Source of the DNA: Lasiosphaeris hirsuta
Taxonomy: Eukaryota; Ascomycota; Sordariomycetes; Sordariales; Lasiosphaeriaceae
Length of the DNA: 64,000 nucleotides
Direction: 5' to 3'
NCBI GenBank assembly: GCA_030549175.1
Contig: JAUKUA010000004.1
Location: 1,798,001 to 1,862,000, forward strand
A model generated the notes under the pieces. It had not been told where the DNA came from, searched no databases, and was given only the letters and a program-made list of their open reading frames with translations. Position 1 is the first letter of the stretch. Each line of letters begins with the position of its first letter. The translations under genes and the position numbers were made by a program. Below are positions 44,079 through 53,632 of this stretch, in pieces.

Positions 44079-46618
44079 CTACCAGTTAAACCAAAAGAAC
44101 AACAACATTATAGTTAGTATGACAACCGCCTGAAGCGTAGTACCCGAGGCTGTTTTGTCAAATAGGCTCGCCACAGTCTCCTCCCTGCCTTGGAATATGG
44201 CCACTTGGAGCACCGATCCACCCACAGCGGTAATGTCGGCACCCTTCTCAAGCAGCATCGCCACGATCTCCTCGTTACCTTCGCCTGCAGCGGCCTGGAG
44301 TGCCGTACCGAAGGGTCCGCCTTGTGCGTTGACGTCGGCGCCTTTGTCGAGTAGTATCGCCACGATCTCCTTATTACCTCCGGCTTGGAGTGCCGTACCG
44401 AAGGGTCCGCCTTGTGCGTTGACGTCGGCACCTTTGTCGAGTAGTATCGCCACGATCTCCTCCCTGCCTTTATCTGCGGCGGCCTGGAGCGCCGTACCAT
44501 AGATTCCACCGTGCGCGTTGATGTCGGCGCCTTTGTCGAGTAGTATCGCCACGATCTCCTTATCACCTTTGCCTGCAGCGGCCTGGAGTGCCGTACCGAA
44601 GAGTCCGCCTTCCGCGTTAACGTCGGCACCTTTATCGAGTAGCATCGCCACGATCTCCTCGTTACCTTCGCCTGTAGCGGCCTGGAGTGCCATTCCATAA
44701 AGTCCACCCTGCGCGTTGACGTCGGCGCCGTCCCCGAGCAGAGACTTCACAAGGCTACTGTACCCATGAACAGCCGTCATGTATAACAGATCAACTCCTC
44801 CTCCGCATCTCGAACCGGGATTCTGCTCGAAGGAATTATGAAACAGTCTCACCCGCTTGAAGACGCTGTCCTCTTCCCTCAGACACCGCAGAAACTCAAT
44901 CTGCCCAACATGTCCTGCTTCCGCCGCTTCCACGTGATCGAACACGTACGTCGATGCATATTCCAAGAACGGATGAGTAGACCTAAAGCTCTTCGCTTGC
45001 GCCCGATCTCTCGGTAGTGGCAGCGCATCCATCGTAATGTACGACATGCAGCAGGCTTTCAGACGATCATGGCTGGTCCCAACGGGATTCGACGCGAGCG
45101 CCGCATCCAGTCTCTGGAGCCGTTGATTCCGGAGGAGGAAGTCGTTGACAGACTCGTGGATAAACTGCACCGTCTCTGCGTTGCCTTTACGTACATCGAT
45201 AAGACCTCTCGAAGAGTTGGTGATGCGCCGTCGGATATCATCACGCGTTATATTCGACTGGTCCCAAGTTCCTAGGTTTTCGGGATCCGTTCCAGCTAGC
45301 ATGGCGTAATATAGCTCTTCCGGCTTCAACAATCGTCTTGCGAACAGAACCCACTGTAGCATGAGGATCGTCTCACGCTTGTCCGAGTTGTCTTGGCCAA
45401 GGAGCGTCCCAAATAGTTTGTCAAGGTCATCAGGCACTTCGCGCAGCTTCTGCTGCATAGCCTCAATCTTACCCTCGTCATATGCTGTGTTCAGCATTGT
45501 AACGACAAGCACGACCCACATGAAGACACCAGATGCTTTAGCAAGCAGGTCCCTTTCGATCTCCTTATCCCGCTTCGTTAGTTTGTCGCAGACATAGGTG
45601 GTAATATCGCCATTATGCTTCTCCCTCTTCTCCACAACTAGCTCTTGATATTGTTTCATGCTGATGTGCGGATAGTGGCGACTCGATAGACAGATGTTGA
45701 GGGTAGTCTTGGCGCTACTAGCCTTGACACTTAGCTCTTCGAGGAATTCCACAATGTCCCGCACATGTGACTTGCTACATTCATCCAACGCATCGATAAG
45801 AAGAATGAGTGGCTTTGGCAGGTATTGGTGTATTTCCGAGAGGAGAAATTCTCTCAGTTCCGACTCCCTCCACTCCCACCATCCTTGGTGCATTTCATCT
45901 TTCTTGCGAAAGATAAGAACGAAGCGGTCGTACGCAGAAGGTTCTTCGTTGATTAGTTGGAATACCAGCGAACGTAGCATGCCAAGCGGCGTCTTCTCGA
46001 AGGCATCGCCTCGGGCATTGAAGAAGTACGCTGCAATAGTGTAGTGCTTGAGATCTCGCCGGCAGTGTTTCAAAGTATGCTTCATCAATGTCGACTTCCC
46101 CGTCCCCGGGTTTCCCTTGACCCAGAGCACTCCATTATGGGTTGTAAAATCGGTGCGGTTGTGCCACTGTCGGAACTCGGACGTTTTGAAGAACCAATCG
46201 CAAGTCGTGGGGTGGGCCGAGGAGATATCTTGCCGGCGAGCGTCGATATTAAGGAAGCTAAGGGACTGCAGACATACTGTTCTCCGTCAGTTTTGGCTGT
46301 AAACTGTTCTAGAAACGCGTGGCTAACCTCTTCTCTCCTTCAAGCGCAACTCTTTTATGTCAGACGGCGGGTTATCAGAAGAAGCTAAGTTGTGTCAGCG
46401 CATACCTAGGTATGTAGGCCTTGCTATCAAGTGGTCTCACTAGAATGGTATTTTTCAATAATCAATATCTCGTTCGCGTTGTATTGCGCTCCGTCGGCGC
46501 TGTTGTTATTTTGAGATCCGCTGCCGGTGTGAGCGCTCTGAGTACCCGAACCGTGATTGCCGAAAACGAACTCCGACGCGGCGGCCTCGATCGGATGAGG
46601 CATTGTCGAACTTGACAA
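44079..46618 (-). CDS. NACHT-ankyrin NLR with Gly/Asn/Gln-rich N-terminus
   Basis: Model: complement of exons 46441-46618, 46328-46384 and 44079-46276 (introns of 56 and 51 bases), 810 residues. Residues 15-52 are rich in Gly, Ser, Asn and Gln (FVFGNHGSGTQSAHTGSGSQ, then NNNSADGAQYNANEI), in the place where fungal NLRs carry prion-like signalling motifs. Next is LSFLNIDARRQDI, the usual lead-in, then the NACHT domain: P-loop GNPGTGKST at 133-141, Walker B LLIDALDEC at 237-245. A winged-helix-like part (LQWVLFARRLLKPEELYYAM) follows, then ankyrin repeats at about 570-785, and a hydrophobic tail (VVILTIMLLFFWFNW). Five of the repeats are near-identical. NLRs of this class act in non-self recognition and regulated cell death. 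The gene is intact although surrounded by debris; its N-terminal motif class is inference. Confidence 0.92.
44227..44745 (-). repeat. Near-identical 99-base ankyrin-coding tandem repeats
   Basis: Six consecutive units starting at GADVNA-type codons (near 44730, 44630, 44531, 44432, 44342 and 44243 on the minus strand) are spaced 99 bases apart except one of 90. Unit pattern: GADVNAQGGxxGTALQAAA, then GxGxxEIVAILLDK. The fourth unit lacks three residues (LQAGGNKEIVAIL). Sequence identity between units is far higher than between ordinary ankyrin repeats. Confidence 0.9.
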
Positions 46619-47597
46619 CAGGATCCCGTCTGGGCATGTCGCTGAGGATGAATGCGTCAGGACAGCATCAAAGAGGTTGACGAAGCCGTTCGCTGCGATG
46701 CTTGAGCTGGGATTTGGATTCAGCCCCTCTGATTCCCCTCATTCTCCGAAGTAGCCAATAAAAGGGAGTTTTTCGATGGGCAAAGATGATTGGTGCCTCA
46801 GCAGGGCGTCTACATCTAATCGTCTCGATCCGCCAGTGCCAGACAGCAATGCCAGTCGCAGCCATTGATGCCTCACGCGAAAAAGACGCGACTTGCCTAG
46901 GCGGCCGTTCACGAAGCCTAACCAAACCGCAGACGACCAAGGCGTTGCATCCTATTTACGAACGAGAAGCCCTATCTATGTCTCGCTCCTCCCCCAAAGT
47001 TATGGCCGGCAGCAGTCCTTTGTTGGCTGTTCGCCCGACACCCACTCGTGGGAATGGGATTCTGGGGGCTTGAGATGCCCAGCTTCCCACTACCTCTCAC
47101 CTTCCAGGAGCGCGCGGGGCCGCTCTTCGATATGGTCGCCTTTTGAGGCCTTCGACGCCCCGACTGCGACCACAACGGGATGCGACCCTATCTCTCCCAT
47201 CGCTACCTACTGAGCTAGGCTCACTTTCCCACGCGCACGAGGCCGCACGGATGTCCCGATTTTCGAGGGACCCGAAAGCCACGACCTAGGGGGGGGGGGG
47301 GTCCGTCCCCCCCCCAACCTGTTAGGCGCCATCGGACACCAACTGAGCGACTGGTGGTTGGTCGCCCCGGCGGCCAATCCAAGCTCGCCAATAAACCTGG
47401 GACGTCAGTTTTGGCCGGTTCTGACACGGCGAACAAAAACCCGCCAATCATGAGGGGATGACGGGGGAGACGCTGTCTCCCGTTATGAGGTCCAATAAAG
47501 AAAGCCTACTGCAGGTGCCCGTTTGACCCTCTCTGTGCTGGGGGAGGAAGGAAATGGTTCGGGGAACTTCCTTAAAAACCATCCGACGTATAGCTTG
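46619..47597. other. NLR upstream region, no gene recognised
   Basis: Short frames only. A G run and a C run lie close together near 47290-47320. The first few hundred bases should hold the NLR promoter. Confidence 0.5.
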
Positions 47598-48130
47598 CTA
47601 TGGGACAGGACACCCCAATATACCCTCCTCTTGTGAGATCGGCTTGCCGGCGACGAGAGGGCTAAGGGATATGGTTAGTACCGACAGGCCGGGGCGGCGC
47701 GACGTCCTTTTTCGTGGATTAGTCGGTTGCCCCCTGGGTGCTTGAGGTGCGAGACGCGGTCGGCAGATAAGGGGAGACCCTTTGACGCAACGGGAAGCGA
47801 AAGGCCTCTGGCTAAGTAGTGGGCCGTGGTGGATTACATGGAGCGAGGAAGCAGGTAGTGAGAGCGCGGAAAGAACGCTAGAGAGGGCCCTCTCAGCATG
47901 GCGCACGACGCCCGCCCCGGTCCTACATGTGGAATCGGGGGTGCCGCCAATCCACCTCCTGTTGGAAGAAATGAGACGCCGGTACGCGACGCGGGCAGGG
48001 TAACCAACCTCCTATCCAACAAGGTCGACCACCCCACAGCCAATAGACTGGCCACGGCAGCCGGGAGAGGGGGCAGAGGGGACCGGACGCAGGCATCTTG
48101 CGGGAGAAACGTGACGAGCGGGGGTTGAAG
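47598..48130 (+). mobile_element. LINE (Tad-like) retrotransposon relic
   Basis: The plus frame 47782-48003 reads ERTLERALSAWRTTPAPVLH, then VESGVPPIHLLLEEMRRRYA. This is the pattern at the end of Tad-type LINE polyproteins (AL.KLR.TP...LHRE.GL.P...LLE..R..YA.R). Similar composition continues in nearby frames (TNLLSNKVDHPTANRLA). Reverse transcriptase motifs were not found, so only the 3' end of the element seems to remain. Confidence 0.5.
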
Positions 48131-51100
48131 TCGTGTCTCCAGGCGCGCCGTGCCAAAACAATGCTTTGGGGACCAAAACTTGGCACAAGGGACAAGAATT
48201 GGGTTCCGAAGCGAACCGGGCTCACCCAATTCTTGGGCACTTATGAGCGTGTCATCTGCCAAATCTGCCGGTTGCCCATTGTTGTTATCATTGTTGTTAC
48301 TAACAGCAAGCTACCCCGCGGTAATGCTGCTCGAGGCAGATGTATTAGACAGGCTGGCGCCGTAAACGAGGCTTGTGCAGTATTATAGGTTAATAGGTCG
48401 TGTTAGAGTGCGTTAAAGCCAATGCACCGGGAGGGCGGTTAAGGCTCGCGTAGAGAGAAGTAGAGTTTTGTTGTGTATAATAAATAATTGGCTGTTAAAT
48501 TGGATGGTTAGTTATTGTAGTAAAGGGAAGAGGGAGGAAGGGGGGTTTACGAGTGTAACTGAGTAGGTTAGCGTCTTAGCCTATCAAAGGCGTAATTGGC
48601 GGGATGTTGCTAACCTGGGATATCCATCCTTACTTCCTCACTTCAGGCTAACCACACTACCCGGATATTAGGGTAAGGATATATTGGTTGGCTAGGTTTC
48701 ACATGAGCCACAAGGCAAAAAAGAAGCAGATTATGAGATTTATGACCGATGTACGGGTCTAGGGGCATCACAGTGGTAGGGCGTAACCGTAAGCGCAGGG
48801 GAGGAGAGACTAGGCTGACATTATGGTTAGATAAAACCCCTCCGCTTCCTCGTAAAAGCGTCATCGACGCCTCTCATTTTAGTTTCCCCTTCAACTCCAA
48901 ACACCAATCGTCATCCCTTGTCTCAGTCACACACTAGCACAGTAAAATGGCAGATGACGACCCAGTTAATGTCTTACCTAATGGGGATAGTCGAGAGGAC
49001 CTTAATCACACGATCCCTAAGCAAAATTCCATCTCACAAAGCTCCGAAACATCCACCATCCCCTTTACCCCTAGTAGTTACTGTGGCTACGAGCTTCCAG
49101 ACACAGAGTCACCGGGTTCTGTGTCTGAAAGCGCCCCAGCAACGGATTCTTGATGGCGAGGATAGAGCTTTCGCATCGAGTGGCCATAGCGAGTATTTGT
49201 CAGGTGGGAGCACAATTGGTGAGGCGATGCTGCAACGATCTTGCCTATATTTGAAGATCTAAAGCTAACAAAAGAAAGAAAAGAGGGAAAGGATTGACGA
49301 AGGCGTGGGGTGAGGAAATAAGTCATCTGTCCTACCAGCCGGTCGATCTCCGGGTACGCTAGCCTTGTGCTAGCGTCACGCTAGTCCCCAACGGTGAGCA
49401 TACCAGTGGTCGGAGCCCGCACTTCGTCACAGTTTCCATCTACTTATCTCTCGAGGATTCCGTATGCCCTTTTAGTTCCATGTGATAGATCATGAGGTAA
49501 GACAGTGCCACCGGAGGATCGGTCGTATAAGGGCCAATAATTTAATATATCTCGAGCTTCTAGCTTCAGCCTACAGTTACCGCCTCAAATCTCCATTCAA
49601 GAATCCTGCCTAGGCAGCATTTATGCACGTTGGCGAAGCCACGGTCAGACGATCCTTTTCCACGCCCCGGTTGATATAAGTGACTGACGATTATCTGTGG
49701 CTATAGTAGGCAACTGCAAATCTATAATCCTATAAGTAATAGCTTACTGAAACTACAATAACGTATACTACTAATCCTTAGCGTCGTCACTCGTGTGGTA
49801 AGGGCTACTTTGATTCTGCTACTGTGAGCACGAGATCGGGCTTTAGGACAGAAGGGGCCGATATGGTAAGCTTTTTCATTAAAAGTAGTAGTGACACAAG
49901 GATATACTTAAGGTGAAATAGATGAAAGCGACCTATTCCACACAATACTGAAAGCTAGGTAAGAATGGGTGACCGCCGTTGACCAGTTCCAAGTCAGGAA
50001 TTTAAAATACGTAAGCTTAGTTTCTATTTTTGTAAATTGCGTGCCTCACGTGAAACGAAGATACCTGCTAGTACCCTTAGAAAATGGCAAATTTAGCCCG
50101 GGTGGCCGAAACAAGGCCTAGAGGCTGTGCAGCAACGACCCACACCGGGATCACTACGACTCAGGCTAAGGCAGCAGCAGCTCAGTAGCATGCACGCCTA
50201 CGGAAATTGCTGACGGCAAAATTGACGAGAGACCTAAGGATTTTAACACTGAACATTCTATGCCAAGTAGAATAATAAACCGTTAATCGTGAAATAAATC
50301 CTTCAAGTTTTCTAGAGGGTAGGTAAGGGGATAGGACGAGGAGGAAGTATATATGAGAGGCGGTAAGGATTTTTTTTAGATTATTAGTTAGGTAGTCTGT
50401 ATAGTTAGTATCTATGATAAGGAGTTTACGGGCGAGGAAGAGGGGGATAAGACTTTCTCGGTTTAAATTTAGAAGTAGGATTTGCTGATTCCGTATGTTT
50501 GGATATTAGGGAATTTAGTTGAGACTGTATTTAACTAGGAGTTATCGAGGATATTGCGGTTGGGGTACTTAGCACCAATGCAATGCATCCTTGTTAATAC
50601 AAAGGCTTGATAACAAAGAGTTGCTTGTTTGGGACCGATCTGATCATGCCTCAATGGTTTGAACTTGACAGCACAATGTACCTGCAACTGGTTGAAGCAT
50701 TTACTGGGCAGTATGCGAATTCTTGTTGTCTAGCAATGGTACGATGAATTAGTTGATGAGCCTATTCACATCTGGGGGAAGTATGGCTCGGACGAAGTCC
50801 TTAGATATCTTAATCTTAATAACCAAGAACTCCAATAATAAAGTCATGATCTTTGTCCTTGACTTTTCGGGATTACAACTATGCTGCAAAATGCTGGAGG
50901 CACTAAAGGTGCATTACGCATATAAGCCCTTTGGTGTCAAGGTAACTTATGGTACCTATTGAACAAAGGCAAAAATTCAGCCCACCAATCAACTCACCAA
51001 GCTTTAGCCATCGTGTTTGTTCTTGCCAAGTACAATAAACCGTTACCACGTCGTGATCGTCCCAGAGTGGGATGGACAAAGAAGAAAAGGATAGTATATG

Positions 51101-51255
51101 AAGCAAGAGTGAGAGTGCTCCATCTCTCCTGGTCGAGAGATACCTCATTTCAGCCCTTTACCTACTAAGCCATCGATTTCTGCCACCTTGAAGCTTACCG
51201 CCCTGCCTCGAATGAGATTAAACAGCCAATTCCGAAACCGTCGGGAAACATCACA
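48131..51255. other. Long gene-free, partly AT-rich stretch
   Basis: About 3.1 kb. A 12-base perfect inverted repeat lies at 48193-48235. A 68-codon frame at 48947-49153 (MADDDPVNVLPNGDSREDLN) follows a plausible 5' leader but is short and unrecognised. From about 49700 to 50600 the sequence is AT-rich with many stops, as in RIP-affected DNA. Confidence 0.5.
48193..48235. repeat. 12-base perfect inverted repeat
   Basis: CAAGAATTGGGT (48193-48204) and ACCCAATTCTTG (48224-48235) are exact complements around a 19-base loop. It could be a hairpin or a binding site, or the end of an inverted duplication. Confidence 0.85.
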
Positions 51256-52737
51256 ATGCCCCAGAAGAGAAAGGGCAACGAGGCTTCTGCTTTGCATGCT
51301 GATAAGAAGGTTCGCTCGGCTCCTCGCCAACCCGCGCCTGCTAGCCACAATGCCCAGCCTCGGCAAACCCGGTCTCGAGCTGCTTTGCCTGGTGCAAGTC
51401 CTCTAGTCTCCTTAGAGGACAAGCCTAGACCTTGGCGAAGACATATATCGCCAAAACCGACAGACTCACCTCCAGACACCAACGAGTGGACTCGGCCTAG
51501 TAGCAATCGCCTCGCCAACCGAGCCCTCAGCGGTCCTCCGTTCCACAAACAAGGAGTCTTGTTAAAGCCATTGGAGGCAGGGATACGCATACGGCAATCA
51601 TGGCCGATGCCTCAGGTAGTCATCCAGCCCATTGTATCCAGAGACACCTGCGAGACTTCAGATCAAGAAAGCTGCTTTGACTCCTTCCAGGAGGAGAATA
51701 ATGAGGACCAGCCTATTAGCGTTGCCACCCCCAAGACCCTCATACATCCTCGATCACCCCCGGTACCACAAAGCACCACAGGTGAAGAGCTGATCGGAAG
51801 AGGACAAGAGAGAAATCACAGCGATGTCAGTGTCATCACAGACGACGAATTCCCCCATAATCACAAGAGAATGAAGCCTGTCACGCCCTTGCCTCCTAGC
51901 CAAGAACTCGAACTTGAAGCTGACAGGACCACCCAAATGGACATTGAGGAATGTGACGAGATTTTGCGAATCAGTTCTAGTCCTGAGATTAGCAACAATG
52001 GAAACAGCACAGGCAGCGACAAAGAAAGGCTTGAGGAGTTATGGGCACGCTGCTGGTCCAAAAGTCCACGGGAGACGCCGCCGGTTGGGTTTTCGGCGCG
52101 GCGTTCCACAGCCATAAACAGCCCCGAACAATTCCATGAGCTCGTAGGCCTAAGAAACCAACACCTGAGCGGCCTGCTTCACGAAAGCAGGGAGGAAACC
52201 TTGAACAATATGGCCAGAGCTGCGCAACAGTTCAATGCATCGATGTCCATGTCTCACCCCATAAACCGCCTAACCTTCAACTCGGAAGACCCGAAGGAAG
52301 CGGGCCCAGAAATTTTCTCTGAGGGCCTTGGATATCGAGCATTCCATGACGCACTCGATCACAGAACTGGCACCGCTCATGAGGAGCGGCCCGGAATGAT
52401 TCCTCCTGTGGAAGCCAACGCTCTCCGGGAGAGGGGTTGGTGGGAGCACCCAGGTGCTCGACAAGAGATCAAACTGGCTGTCGCTCGCTGTGACAATACT
52501 GGAGTGCTCGATCAGTTTGCGGGCTACCAGTACCAAACGGTCAGGGACGTCGGCGAGAGCTTGGCCTCAATTAGCGAAACCCTTCACGTTTACGACCCTC
52601 GGCATTTTGGGCAGCAGGGTACCTCTCTGCGGTCGAATCCAGGGCCAGGGGAATCCTTAACCTGGGAATACATCAGTCCTAGCCCTACACCATCATGGGA
52701 TGCTGAACTTGAAGAAGATGAAGATAGTGTGTCGTAG
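51256..52737 (+). CDS. Disordered protein of unknown function, 493 residues
   Basis: An intact single exon starting MPQKRKGNEASALHADKKV, a basic patch that could serve as a nuclear localisation signal. The middle is disordered, rich in Pro, Ser and acidic residues (TQMDIEECDEILRISSSPEI). Two parts look more ordered: LVGLRNQHLSGLLHESREET (about 296-315) and ALRERGWWEHPGARQEIKLA (about 391-410). The end is acidic (WDAELEEDEDSVS). No family is recognised. It sits at the right edge of the island next to a conserved gene. Confidence 0.75.
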   Translation: MPQKRKGNEASALHADKKVRSAPRQPAPASHNAQPRQTRSRAALPGASPLVSLEDKPRPWRRHISPKPTDSPPDTNEWTRPSSNRLANRALSGPPFHKQGVLLKPLEAGIRIRQSWPMPQVVIQPIVSRDTCETSDQESCFDSFQEENNEDQPISVATPKTLIHPRSPPVPQSTTGEELIGRGQERNHSDVSVITDDEFPHNHKRMKPVTPLPPSQELELEADRTTQMDIEECDEILRISSSPEISNNGNSTGSDKERLEELWARCWSKSPRETPPVGFSARRSTAINSPEQFHELVGLRNQHLSGLLHESREETLNNMARAAQQFNASMSMSHPINRLTFNSEDPKEAGPEIFSEGLGYRAFHDALDHRTGTAHEERPGMIPPVEANALRERGWWEHPGARQEIKLAVARCDNTGVLDQFAGYQYQTVRDVGESLASISETLHVYDPRHFGQQGTSLRSNPGPGESLTWEYISPSPTPSWDAELEEDEDSVS

Positions 52738-53632
52738 ACGCTGGAGAGCCAAATGGGTTTAGTGGGAAATTCCTTAATTATAGATGAGGTAGAATATCTG
52801 AAATATTATTCTAGCTGTAGGCCGATTGGCCGAAAGTGCAAATATTAGAAATGCAGGTGGATGACCTTTTCTTTGCGCAACTCCATTGATGTGCTACCAT
52901 GATGTGCTGCCAGGTGGCATGACAGACAGGTGCTGTTGAGGGGGAAGGGCTGCTTGCTAAGTCGAAGCAACGGGGAGGCAATGCAATTTTAGCCCCGCCG
53001 GGGTCCGGGCGGTTGCGCATAAACCTACCTACTCTTCGGTGGGAGCCACTTGAGTGGCTGCTATACTCTTTGCTGTTCAGGGATGAAGTTGTTCCTGAGA
53101 TGGAAGGCCTGAGGTAATTTTTCGTGGATTTGGGTACAGAGACAAAAATGGCAAGGTGGAAAAAGACTCTTGGGCAATCTTCGATCTTGACACGTTTGAG
53201 TTCACCGCCCGGGCAGCCTTATCGATAACAGCGGGGCTGAAAGTTCGGGGCTAGTGGAGTACAAGGACAAGGTACTCTTGCAAGCTCGGCCTGCGTCGCC
53301 GGCTCCACAGAATTTTCTTGCAACTTTTCTGACAGTGATGGGGTAGTGGACTTTGACTGGCGCCGTCATCCTACTGCTAGAGCATCAATTGACACCCAGA
53401 CATCGCCATATCCCGAATTGACCTCAGAAAGCCCTCCTCTGTCGAGCCATCGCTCCGCCCGTCCATCGCCCGAACCCGTCTCTGGTACGCACGCCTGCCC
53501 TGTCTCAGCCCCCGCACACCAGGTCACTCAGAGTGCCCCGCTAACAGCTGCAGAAGCAAGCCAGAGAGGCAAGAAACAAGGAAATATTTTCTTAGGCCGG
53601 TCAGCCGACGGGCCTCACGAATTCCCTCGACA
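52738..53632. other. Promoter region of the PRS gene
   Basis: No separate gene is supported. A plus frame 53346-53666 overlaps the PRS start in another frame and is Pro/Ser-rich without motifs. Confidence 0.6.
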
